From Saccoglossus kowalevskii (taxonomy: Eukaryota; Hemichordata; Enteropneusta; Harrimaniidae), in assembly GCF_000003605.2 (NCBI RefSeq), contig NW_003128862.1, forward strand, positions 129,126 through 143,754: DNA of 14,629 nt, in the 5' to 3' direction. The number at the start of each line of letters is the position of its first letter. Within the stretch, counting starts at the first letter, position 1. Positions 1 to 8,895 of this stretch are shown piece after piece. The notes under the pieces were generated by a model, which was not told the DNA's origin, did not search any database, and worked only from the letters and a program-made list of their open reading frames with translations. The position numbers were made by a program, and so were the translations under genes.

Positions 1-1
1 T

Positions 2-400
2 CTGAGAGAGGTACACATGTAGTACCTATATATGTAATATCAAAGCAATTGGACTTGCGGTTTTTAACAAGAAGTCAAAAATATCATTTTTTACCAAAAA
101 TGACAAAAATATTCACCAAAATTAGATAATTGAAGATATCATCACGAAATGAACAAACCTGAGAGAGGTCCACATGTAGTACCAATATATATAATATCAA
201 AGCAATTGGGACTTGCGGTTTTTAACAAGAAGTTGAAAATATCACTTTTTACCAAAAATGACAAAAATATTCACCAAAATTAGAGAATTGAAGATATCAT
301 CATGAAATGAACAAATCTGAGAGAGATCTACCCAAGGTACATATACACAAAGTATCAAAGCATTCAGGCTTGTAGTTTTCAAGAAGAAATCGAAGAAGTA
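2..400. repeat. ~157-bp tandem repeat, two full units plus a decayed third
   Basis: The phrase ctgagagag starts at 2, 159 and 317, giving units of 157 and 158 bp. Units 1 and 2 match almost base for base, sharing cacatgtagtacc, aatatcaaagcaattgg, acttgcggtttttaac and tgacaaaaatattcacc, with only scattered substitutions. The third unit keeps gagagagatcta, gtatcaaagcattcagg and gttttcaagaagaaatcgaag but has diverged. The array begins at the window edge, so more units may lie to the left. No unit has coding character. It could be a satellite-like array or a local duplication inside a dispersed repeat. Confidence 0.9.
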
Positions 401-404
401 AAAC

Positions 405-535
405 ATTGACACGGACGACACCGGACAATCACTCATATGATAAGCTCCGCTTGACAAAGTCGTCAGCGGAGCTAAAAAGTTAACACGGGCGACAACGGAC
501 GCCAACAGACAATCACTCAAATTGTTGTCAATAGT
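405..535. repeat. Hairpin-bearing repeat terminus with a duplicated acacgg-cgaca motif
   Basis: A perfect 9-bp inverted repeat, agctccgct (443-451) and agcggagct (465-473), encloses a 13-base loop. It is preceded by a CpG-rich phrase (acacggacgacaccggacaatcactca, about 410-436). That phrase recurs in altered form after the hairpin (acacgggcgacaacggacgcc, then acagacaatcactca, about 483-520). The duplicated phrase and hairpin resemble the 3' end of a short dispersed repeat. It is probably part of the same element as the tandem units on its left, but that link is inference. Confidence 0.55.
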
Positions 536-540
536 CAGTA

Positions 541-3385
541 TGGGCAAAAATGCCAAAGTTATCTATCAGGTTTACAAACATATGTACAGTATATACACTT
601 CTGTATTCATCTACAGTTAAGCCTGTGTTGAGTAGGGTGTACAGTATAGTAGCATTCTTAGTAACTTGTAGAAAATGTCTGAATCACAGATAAATTTTCA
701 ACATATTTTTTTTTCCTTTGTTGCTACCTTGAATAAGTATTCATTTTAGACAAGATTCACTGGACTGACTCCAGACAGCTGTTATGCCTCATCTAAACCT
801 AAGGAACCAACAGTTGACACCAACAGGGACCAACTATGCCTGCTGTTTACAAGTAATGTAAATTGGGTCACATCTGACTGAACATACCATTTATACCATA
901 GTTAAACTGCCTTCAGGCAGGACAGCAGCCATCCTTATCAAAGTTGATTGAGACCACAATTTTTTAAATGAATGAATGATTATTTGCGCAAGAGGAGGGT
1001 ACATTTTTTTCTGGTCAATGGATTTAAGACAATTACGTCCAAGGCCAGTAAAGCTATGTCTGCTGAATTTGTAATACATGGATACAAGTTTCAAGTTCAT
1101 TGACATGCTACTGATTGCTTACAGACAGTTACTGAGCAAACTCCCAACAAAAAAGACAAGGTTGATTTTATAACTGATTTGCCAGTTTCTCACAAGTTGT
1201 ATAGACTTGTTAGTATTTTTATCTCCAAATATTTCAAAAATCACAAAATGTCATGAATTATATTTTTTGTTCAACCTCATTGAGTGTATATGATCGAAAA
1301 ACATGGTTTCTATATTTTCCACAAAAAAAAAATCATCAATTTTCAAAGTTAAACGTGAAAGCGTACAAAACAGAATCAAAAAGTTTGAAACAAAACTGAA
1401 GTTACTACAGCAAATAACTGCCTAATACTTTTTTTATGCTGATTGCTATAAATCTATGTCAGTTCGACCCTACTTCCAAGCACATGGTACTGGTAGTAGC
1501 AACCACAGAAACTCGTATATTGATGTGATTGGCTCATTAAAAGTCCTAACAGAACAGAACACCAAAACAACAACAGTAACGTGTTTACAACACCAGTTGT
1601 TGTGCAGCACCGGATTTTGAATGTAAACAAAGATGTAATTCACACATGTATTTCACATAGAAGCCATTTCAAACACGCAGCGGGACATGATACTTACATA
1701 TTTATTGGTCTTTTGAAATGGGTATGTGACATAAATAAAAGGAAAGTTTGTCAGTTATGTACGTCATCCAATGCCAAACTAGAATGTTATAGTTGATAAG
1801 ACACCAATATTCAGTGTCAAATTTGGACTTTGCATTATAGGAATTACATAGGGAATACATGAATGAAAAAACACCAAGATAAACTTGATGGCCAGCAGGG
1901 TAATTGTCTTCAATACCTCCGTTTCGCTAAAGCCCTGTAAATGGTTGGTATTGATACAATATCCATTGGTTAATCAGACACTGTACACCATCAAATACTT
2001 CAAATATTTTCAGCAAACCGTCTTCAGCCACTGTAGTGTATTCAATTTTGCATGCCTGTACTAGTTTACGTAGTTTTAACATTAAACTAAAATATTGTAG
2101 ACCTTATATTTTTGATAATAAAAATATTTGTTTTGTACTTTAAAACCATTTATTTTCATTTAATTTCACTATGTTGATGCTTTTTGAATAATTTTACTGG
2201 GTTTTTTAGTATATAAACTTAAAACAATGAGTTCTATTGTTATTGTGTTCATACGAATTTATTTAGCAAATTTTACTGTGTCCATTGTGACAAAATTTTA
2301 CAAAAGTCTTTTCCTGAAAACCCTAATGTAATCTACACTTCAATGTTTCGTGACTTTCCTAAACTCACAAAATTAAAGAGGTTTACACTATTATATCAGT
2401 GTAAACTCATGCCCAAACTAATTGTTAGAGTAATAATTGTTGGGACTATAAAGGTGTTAGTTGATAAAGTCATTTAGGGAATTTGAAATACTGTATTTGT
2501 TCTATTAGTAGTGCATGTAATTATGTAAAAGAAAGGTTTATGTCTATGGTTGAAATATATCATATTATATAATGATTTAGCACACAGTATATGAAATGTT
2601 TGGTGTATGTACGCTTCTAATAGATCAAATACAATACGTAGTGACTTTTACAAGGCACCTAAACTGTAGCAGTGCTCGAAGTTCTCACCTAGTCTAGGCT
2701 GACGTCATTCATGGTAACCATTACAAACTACTCATTGTTTCTAGACTATAGGCATGTACGTGTATGCCATCACTGGTTCGCCATTGTCCGGTTTTACTGT
2801 TTTTTGTTGTTACTTGCCAGAATGATTTCTTATGCAGAGAAAAGTTCAAAATATTTTTTCCCATTGGTTTTGTCACAGTACCTGGTATCTATGTTATAAG
2901 TAGTTACCAAACCAACCTTATTACATGTATAAAGACAGCAATGCAGTCTGACTTACTCAACATGTACACAGCTTTAAAGCAATTTATAGCAGCCATTACA
3001 ACTACTACATTTTGAATGCCAGGATTTGTTTTCGCTTAAAAGTGCAGTATTTTCAACCAAATGTTTCTATGAAATCGCATTTATATTCAAATAGTTATAT
3101 CGCCACAATGAAGCAAGGTTTTACTGCAACCTTTCAGCACAGTTGGACTACAAGTAGTACCTTCTGGTGCTCATATCCTGGACAGCAATTTTGAATCCAA
3201 TACAAAAAATAAAATGGTTTCATTATGTTCTAAGCACCATGTTTGAACAAAATCCGCACACGCATGATTGAGATCCATTTGGGAAAGTTGAATATGTGTG
3301 ATTTTGATACATTTTTGGCCTTATAAAAATAGTTTCCATCATTCAAACATCTTGAATTGGATCATGAAACAAAAGCATGTGCATA
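541..3385. other. Non-coding AT-rich stretch, no recognised gene
   Basis: Only short open frames of about 60-83 codons occur, none with recognisable motifs or a plausible exon structure. The one structural feature noted is a small imperfect inverted repeat at 2379-2408 (gaggtttacac and gtgtaaactc). Homopolymer runs and TA-rich tracts are common. I see no RNA gene or recognisable transposon protein here. Confidence 0.6.
2379..2408. repeat. Small imperfect inverted repeat
   Basis: Arms gaggtttacac (2379-2389) and gtgtaaactc (2399-2408) pair with a single bulged G around a TA-rich loop of about 9 bases. It is not T-tailed. No function is inferred; in AT-rich DNA a hairpin this size may be chance. 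Confidence 0.4.
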
Positions 3386-3589
3386 TACTGTGGAATACTT
3401 TATTTTTGCTTGAATTAATTTTCGCTGAAAAGGCTTTTGGGGTGTTTTGTATGTAATTTATTTTCCCTGATTTTTGATGAGTTGAATGTGAAATATAGGA
3501 AAAAAAAGTATATTCGTTGGATTTTATTTTCACGAAATCATCCCTTCAGCGAAAATAAATTCCAAGCGAAAATAATGTATTCTACAGTA
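3386..3589 (+). mobile_element. Palindromic MITE, copy A
   Basis: It starts tactgtggaatactttattttt and ends gaaaataatgtattctacagta, so the ends are terminal inverted repeats of the form TACTGTAGAATAC. Subterminal blocks also pair, as shown by ttttcgctgaa near the left end and ttcagcgaaaa near the right. The outermost TA on each side fits a TA target duplication, as in Tc1/mariner-type MITEs. There is no coding capacity. It is homologous to copies B and C but inverted relative to them. Its reverse complement matches copy B closely, including the internal phrases tttcacattcaactcatcaa and aaaatccaacgaatatac. Confidence 0.88.
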
Positions 3590-4226
3590 TCTGATATGAT
3601 GCAAGACAGAGAAGTGAGAAGAATGTTGTACAGTAGCGTTTTTTTTTTTCAAAGTTGCTAAAAATAGAAATTCACATACTTTTACAACTTGATCAAGATT
3701 AAGGTAATGGGACACAAGAATTTTAGCTAAAAAAACATGGAGTTCAAAAGTTTCAACATTGTATTAGGACATGCCATTTGAGGATAGCCATACATCCTTT
3801 CTCCTATCACTCTCACAAATAAAGACCCATCAGAGCTAATGAACTCCACTGTAGAACATTTGTATAAATTTTAATAGCATAGCTCGCATAATGACTCATT
3901 GTGGGACCCATTTTTAAATCTCGCCAACCATTTTCAAAAGACAAGGCCTGCTGTATGATGCGTCTCACTGTCAATTTTACAACCGAAATGTTGACTGATA
4001 TGAGGAAGTAAAACAGTCAGGATCCAGTCTGTAGTGATAACAGAAATCATTTATAAGTTTATAAACAACCACATGTACATAGCTGTGGCATGTGCAGTGA
4101 ACTGAACACAGAACATGCTACATTAGCAAATTACCGATCTCGCAGCACAGTGGGGATGGTCATCAAGCTACATACCACTAGAATTAAAAGCCAAATGCAG
4201 GTTTTCCAGTGAGAGAAAATTTTGCC
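3590..4226. other. Non-coding spacer between MITE copies A and B
   Basis: I see no open frame, RNA gene or repeat that I can support here. Base composition and CpG scarcity match the rest of the left half. Confidence 0.55.
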
Positions 4227-4439
4227 TACTGTAGAATGCTTTATTTTTGCTTGGAATTTATTTTCGCTATTTTCGCTGAAGGGATGTTTCAGTGAAAATA
4301 AAATCCAGCAAATATACTTTTTTTCCTATATTTCACATTCAACTCATCAAAAATCAGTGAAAATATAATTCCAAACAAAACACCCAAAAAGCCCTTTCAG
4401 GGGAAATTAATTCGAGCTAAAATAAAGTATTCTACAGTA
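4227..4439 (-). mobile_element. Palindromic MITE, copy B
   Basis: Terminal inverted repeats run from tactgtagaatgctttatt at 4227 to aataaagtattctacagta at 4439, with TA at both outer edges. It is inverted relative to copy A and parallel to copy C. Compared with A it has a short internal duplication: attttcgct occurs twice in tandem near 4260-4277. The middle keeps the family phrases tttcacattcaactcatcaa and agtgaaaata. By eye it is roughly 85-90% identical to copy A. It does not encode a transposase, so any mobility would have depended on an enzyme supplied elsewhere. Confidence 0.88.
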
Positions 4440-4969
4440 TATTGAAGATGACTTGACAGCGTTCAACGCGAGTTGGCACTTGTGTATATTTTAGTTGTAT
4501 GACGTGTTTGGATGCTAGGTCACTTCAAAACAGAAGGTCATCTGGAAAGTTTTTTACTTTACTAGTAATTGAATGAATGCCATTGATCAGTGTCAAGAAG
4601 AGTCATATTGATACATTAGGTACACTGAGTAAAGGCAGGCATCACAGGCTTCAGTGTTTTCCATACAAAAGAAATGCATCTACAATTTTCTTTGATTATT
4701 CCACTCCGTGAACCGTATACCATTATGTTTGGTCGTCTGCGTTCTCATACAAGTGGCCATGTTTTTCCTCACTTTCCAGTCACATGGTAGTAAAACTATA
4801 CATGCATGCTAATATACCAGTACTGTTAAAGTTCTCTTTTATGGCCAAGCACATAATTTTAGCTAGAGTGCATTACCGCTACACAAATAAGTAGCTAATC
4901 ATCAAAAATTGTTTTGTTGGTCAAAAGCCAAATTGATGTTCTTCAATCTAATAATTATAAAATGTGTTT

Positions 4970-4986
4970 TACTGTAGCATACAGTA
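4970..4986. repeat. Perfect 7-bp palindrome resembling abutted MITE tips
   Basis: The sequence is tactgta, gca, tacagta. The two arms match the outermost bases of the MITE terminal repeats found at 3386, 4227 and 6847, here only three bases apart. It may be a MITE deletion product or footprint, or a chance palindrome in AT-rich DNA. Confidence 0.35.
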
Positions 4987-5319
4987 TTTCGATCAACTTG
5001 CAACATACATCTGAAAAATAACAATCATTTTATCCACTGGTACTTCCTGTTTGTTAGCCCAGTGGCTGTACAGGTTGATATCTAACAAAACAACATAGTA
5101 CTGGGTATTAGTGTAAGACAACATGGCTAGACAACTATTTTACCCTTGTGCATTAGCCCAGACATTCAAAAAAAACCAAGAATAAACAGAACTACTAGCA
5201 ATTCAATAAACAAGTTCACATGCACAAGTTCTTGTTCACTCAGCAGGATCTCGTTATCTTTAATTGAGGTTAAAGACAGCAAAGCAACCACATATGGCCA
5301 TTTTCCCCTTGTGGGGTAC

Positions 5320-5332
5320 AGGTCAAAGGTCA
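5320..5332 (+). promoter_or_regulatory. Perfect DR1 nuclear-receptor element (AGGTCA-a-AGGTCA)
   Basis: Two exact AGGTCA half-sites lie in direct orientation with one base between them. In animals this is the consensus bound by RXR homo- or heterodimers, HNF4 and COUP-TF. It lies about 3 kb downstream of the P4HA start codon, inside the putative intron 1, so an intronic enhancer role is possible. Only the motif is visible; binding and function are inference. Confidence 0.4.
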
Positions 5333-6688
5333 TTAAGGAAGGAGAAAAGTTGGCATTGAAGTATGTATTAATACTGGGTCCTGGGGCCAATCCACAACTA
5401 CTGTTGAGAAGACTGGAAGCAGAATTAATTTTGTGTTGTGTGTCAGACACATTTTTTTCAGGGAATCTGGTTGCTGTAAATATTTTATTGTGGTTTTTAA
5501 GACACAGGGAATCAAAATTAACTTCATGCATACATAACATTTTCAAAATAAGCACTGAGGAAGACTCAAGTTTAATTGTGTGTGTTAACCTGTGAAATCA
5601 TCATTTCAATTGGCATACACACTTCTGTTTACTACTATAATTTGATTTAATTGATTTTAGATATATTGAAACAAATATTTCTTAGTTTTATTTCTTTAAA
5701 TAAATCACAAACTGTATTAATCATCCAGGTTCTGATATTAAAGTCCCATGTGTCAATTGAAAATGTGGAGATTTGTACTAGATTACAAACTGTCTACAGT
5801 CTGTTTTAAATTACTGTAATTCATTATGGCAAATGATACATGCAATAATGGGATCTGATAGCTACATAACATTTTTAATTATGTTAGGTCTGAGGAGGGA
5901 TAAACTGATTGCAGAGGGTCTTGATAACCAAACCTAACAACGTTATTTAATTAAATTTAGTTTCTGCACAATGAAGGTTCCAGCAAAAAAAAAACTCTCC
6001 AATTCATAAACCAGAGCCATTCAGCACATCTAAGTTGACTGTTTGAGGAGAAGTACACTTTTATAATCCATCCTCTCAAATATGATACAGTTATAACCAT
6101 GGTTACTAAACTGTAATACATATAACTAATTCGTTGATCCATTTTTTTTAAATTTTAAAACGAGTCTTAAAGCTAAAATATAACCATAGATAGTATAGTA
6201 GGATACTGTCTATGACTTAACTAACCTGATTTTTATGTGAGAATACTAAATTACTTTTAAAGCCATTCACTATGCTGGAAGTGAACCAGCAAGTTTAAAG
6301 AAAAGACCAGGGCATGGTCAAAGAAACTCCCCGGAACCTGATCCACTGGTGAACAAAACTAACACTGACCAGAGAAATGTGTTGTTCCATCAGCTTAGCT
6401 TACAATTGCAATTCGATCCCAATTCCTTTATAACACAAGGACATTTACTTATAATTTATGCACTTCTTGAAGCCAGGACTGTGCCTCTGTTGATGTCAAC
6501 ATCAGTTTACAAAATGATTAGAAGGCGTTCCAATTATTTTCGGAATTGCTTTTCTGAAACAAGATACTGAAATTATTGTTTACATACAATTCATTGGGTT
6601 GAAAGGTTGGAAACTGGAAATGGAAGACTTGGATCCAATGACAACATTCTGCCACATGGGACAAGAATTGTAGTTCAGTGAAAAAATG

Positions 6689-6739
6689 GGTCAATTAAGG
6701 CTCAATAACGTGTCCAACCTTATTGAGCCATAATTGACC
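6689..6739. repeat. 20-bp-arm inverted repeat (hairpin)
   Basis: The arm ggtcaattaaggctcaataa (6689-6708) pairs with ttattgagccataattgacc (6720-6739) at 19 of 20 positions around an 11-base loop. Weaker pairing continues outward through gtgaaaaaat on the left and ttttttagtg on the right, giving a palindrome of roughly 75 bp. It could be a very short MITE or the stem of a small hairpin RNA. It has no sequence similarity to the TACTGTA MITE family. Confidence 0.8.
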
Positions 6740-6846
6740 TTATTTTTTTAGTGTGTGAGAAAAAGACTAAACATAACAATACACACAATTATGTTATTAT
6801 AATATTTATATTAATATTACAAACTAGTGTTGCTGACTTTCAGATA

Positions 6847-7054
6847 TACTGCAAAATACTTTATTTTTGCTTGGAATTATTTTTCGCTAATGAAATGATT
6901 CAGTGAAGAAAATAAAATCCAGCGAATATACCTTTTTCCTATCATTTTACATTCAACTCGTCAAAAACCAGTGAAAATAAATTCCATACAAAACATTCAA
7001 AAAGTCTTTTCAGTGAAAATTAATTCTAGCTAAAAGTAAAAGTATTTTACAGTA
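6847..7054 (-). mobile_element. Palindromic MITE, copy C (more diverged)
   Basis: It starts tactgcaaaatactttattt and ends aaaagtattttacagta, which are degenerate versions of the family terminal repeats, with TA at both edges. The internal family phrases are present: ttcgct, aataaaatccagcgaatatac, tttacattcaactcgtcaa and aaagtcttttcagtgaaaat. It runs in the same direction as copy B. It carries more substitutions than A or B and therefore appears to be older. Confidence 0.85.
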
Positions 7055-8278
7055 CTTTAATTTGTAAATATTATTTTCACACAAGAATTGGAACTGTTGA
7101 CGAGTATTTGTTTACAGTGCCTTAGTATTTATCTTTATTTTTTTATCAATGAATATTTCGGAAAGCCGCATTTCATCAGAAAAGGTTTTTTTACGGATTT
7201 CAAGACAAAAATACTGCAAACCGTTAAATTGTTGTTGGTGTGGAGAAATTTTGCAAAGTGAAAATAAATTTCAAAATTTCCCAAAATTACCTTGTTACAG
7301 TAACAGCCATAGTTTTTCTATAATTTGAGATTAAATGTACATTACTGCCTATTGCTCTTGACTAAAAGTTAGAAAAAGTATGAAGAAAATGAAAATGATG
7401 TGACTCGTTTCATGAGAGGTGACAAAAGTGTTGATGGAAAAGTAAATAGTTAACTATAACTTCTGACTAAATGGTGACTGTTTGAAATTCAAATTGACAG
7501 GAACAAGACTTCGAAGGCCAGTAAACATGCACACCTGAGCAATTAATGAACAGGTTTACACACATGTGTCAGTGAAAAAAAAAACCTACCATGCAAAACT
7601 GAAAAGTACACAACAAACAAATGTTACATTTCAATTTTGATTTATGACTTAATTCAGCTAAGGGCCAACCCAAAAAATCTTGCTCCGTAGATTTATCAAG
7701 ATTTTTTTTTTAAGTCATAGTCAAATAAAGATTTTTTTGAATAATGCTTTAAAAACTTCAGCTGTTACTGCTCCTAATGTAATTTTAACAACAAATCTTT
7801 AAAAACAACATGTACAATAAAATCAAATGAGAAAATCCAGCTCTGTAAAAGAACTGCATATACTCAAATCTTATATTACTGCATCTCCCAACAGCACCAC
7901 TATGACCAGATGTTAGCAGAATGCTGGCCCATGATCTCAGTTGTGAGTCCAAATAACTCCAAAAGATTGTTCCTAACTGGCTAAACAACCCTGACAGTCA
8001 AGCCAATCAAAACACAGCTTGTTTTCTGACAGATTCTGTCAACAAATCAAATATCTCTTGTATAAAAGTTTCAACTCAAAAATTTCATTAATTCTAATTT
8101 TCTATTTCATTCATAATGCAGATTTTCTGTTTTGATTGTTACAATAAAGGCTGGTAGATATATTCACCAGATAATTTAATGCAATCTGGGTGGTCATAAT
8201 CAGTTGTACTGTACTGTATACATCAAGATATTTTACCATGTTGTAAATAATGTGCTACTGCTAGTATATTCTCCATAC
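7055..8278. other. Non-coding stretch next to the P4HA donor
   Basis: I recognise no gene. A short phrase near 7258-7275 (agtgaaaataaatttca) resembles the internal MITE block and may be a fragment of that family. The 7643-7719 inverted repeat also lies here. A 67-codon minus-strand frame at 7785-7988 lacks any recognised feature. Confidence 0.5.
7643..7719. repeat. Interrupted two-step inverted repeat
   Basis: Outer arms tatgactta (7643-7651) and taagtcata (7711-7719) pair perfectly. Inner arms aaaaaatcttg (7672-7682) and caagatttttt (7697-7707) also pair perfectly, around a 14-base loop. The left side has a bulge of about 20 bases between the two arms that the right side lacks. This fits a decayed palindromic mini-element with a later insertion or deletion. 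Confidence 0.6.
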
Positions 8279-8463
8279 CTGTTTAATTCATCCAGCTTTG
8301 CCTGTTCCATTAGAATATACTGTTTTAATGACTGAACCATCTCGGATTCTTTGTGTACAAGCCGTTCCAAGTCAGACAGAGCGGTGAAAAACTCGCAACA
8401 CCCGACAGAAAAGCACAGCAGCAGAACACTGCATGCGAGAATCCCTTTACTAGTCGATGCCAT
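8279..8463 (-). CDS. P4HA: Prolyl 4-hydroxylase alpha subunit, first coding exon (partial)
   Basis: This is the N-terminal exon of the collagen prolyl 4-hydroxylase alpha subunit. That ER-lumen enzyme hydroxylates proline in Xaa-Pro-Gly collagen repeats using Fe(II), 2-oxoglutarate, O2 and ascorbate, as a tetramer with protein disulfide isomerase. The exon encodes 61 full codons plus two bases. Residues 1-23 form a signal peptide (ILACSVLLLCFSVGCC core) with probable cleavage before E24. The mature start EFFTALSDLERLV, then MVQSLKQYILMEQAKLDEL, matches the family N-terminal dimerisation domain (vertebrate paralogues begin EFFTSIG and contain LVQSLKEYI). The ATG has a strong context, with A at -3 and G at +4. 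The exon ends CAG|GTATGG, a phase-2 donor. The frame stays open past the donor to 8233, but that tail is not P4HA-like. The peptide-binding and catalytic domains lie in later exons outside the window. Confidence 0.9.
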
Positions 8464-8620
8464 CTTTGTGACTTCCTACGTGCACTAGTTCAGTCCTACG
8501 GGAGGAAGTCAGCACGACACAGTTATGTGACGTTAATCGAGATGTAAACAATACATTTCAGAAGTGGGTTTTAATACAATCATTGAATGGATAAGAACGC
8601 GGCGAGGAGTCGCTTAGAAA
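8464..8620 (-). promoter_or_regulatory. P4HA: P4HA 5' leader and proximal promoter region
   Basis: This is the sequence immediately upstream of the P4HA start codon. It holds two ETS-type GGAAG cores on opposite strands (the + strand reads cttcc just upstream of the ATG and ggaggaagtc at 8501-8510), a CRE half-site TGACGT (+, 8528-8533) and a TATA-like TATTAAAA on the minus strand (8569-8576). CpG density rises sharply here compared with the intron. The transcription start cannot be located from sequence alone. The motifs are visible; their use is inference. Confidence 0.45.
8477..8483 (+). promoter_or_regulatory. Candidate hypoxia response element (TACGTGC)
   Basis: TACGTGC, with the RCGTG-type core ACGTG at 8478-8482, lies about 15 bp upstream of the P4HA start codon. 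Vertebrate P4HA genes are known HIF targets, and TACGTG is the classic HIF-1 core context. The position would place it in the 5' leader. Confidence 0.35.
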
Positions 8621-8895
8621 TGTTATATTATTTCAATTCTAGACACTTCCCGTGTGCCAGACATCATTTGAGTGGGTGTCTCAAGTTCAATTGTGTCGCA
8701 GGTAGCGTGTATCGTACAACACTGACTTTGCATATAATATAATCAGCACACAAAGTCCGCGTAGGGTCAACGTAGCGACAGTTTCCGACAAAGTTAAGTA
8801 GCGACACCGTGAGGGACGGTGGTAGCGATCACAGAACAACAACATACCTCAAACCAATAATTATTTTATGATATTAGTGAAACACCAATCACAAC

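Larger units (their letters stand above)
4440..6688. other. Non-coding stretch with two unassigned open frames
   Basis: It contains a 450-bp plus-strand open frame (5146-5595) that is also open for 390 bp on the minus strand (5166-5555), and a 321-bp stop-free plus-strand stretch (6250-6570). None of these shows a domain, signal peptide, codon pattern or splice structure that I recognise. The DR1 site (5320-5332) and a 17-bp palindrome (4970-4986) also lie here. I treat the stretch as intronic. Confidence 0.5.
1..8278 (-). other. P4HA: Putative intron 1 of the P4HA gene (5' part)
   Basis: The minus-strand P4HA coding exon ends at a GTATGG splice donor whose GT occupies 8278-8277, so everything to its left is read as intron. 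I looked on the minus strand for the next conserved P4HA segment (the region around the GHPVNAF-type motif) and did not find it. The intron would therefore be longer than 8.2 kb, unless a diverged or tiny exon was missed. The stretch has few CpGs and contains the repeats and MITEs listed separately. It could also contain an unrecognised separate gene. Confidence 0.6.

Noticed and set aside
242-556. 104-codon minus-strand open frame
   Set aside because: It lies across the tandem repeat and the hairpin repeat, with no domain or signal recognised.
2711-3194. Cluster of short + strand open frames
   Set aside because: Overlapping 60-83 codon frames with no recognised family and no codon bias, consistent with chance.
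7785-7988. Minus-strand 67-codon frame considered as P4HA exon 2
   Set aside because: It has none of the conserved residues of the next P4HA segment and no convincing acceptor/donor pair in the right phase.
8233-8278. Continuation of the P4HA frame past the splice donor
   Set aside because: Similarity to P4HA stops at the CAG|GTATGG donor, and the extra residues are serine/threonine-rich intron translation.
8353-8547. 64-codon + strand open frame across the P4HA start
   Set aside because: It is the antisense shadow of the P4HA exon and shows no protein motif.
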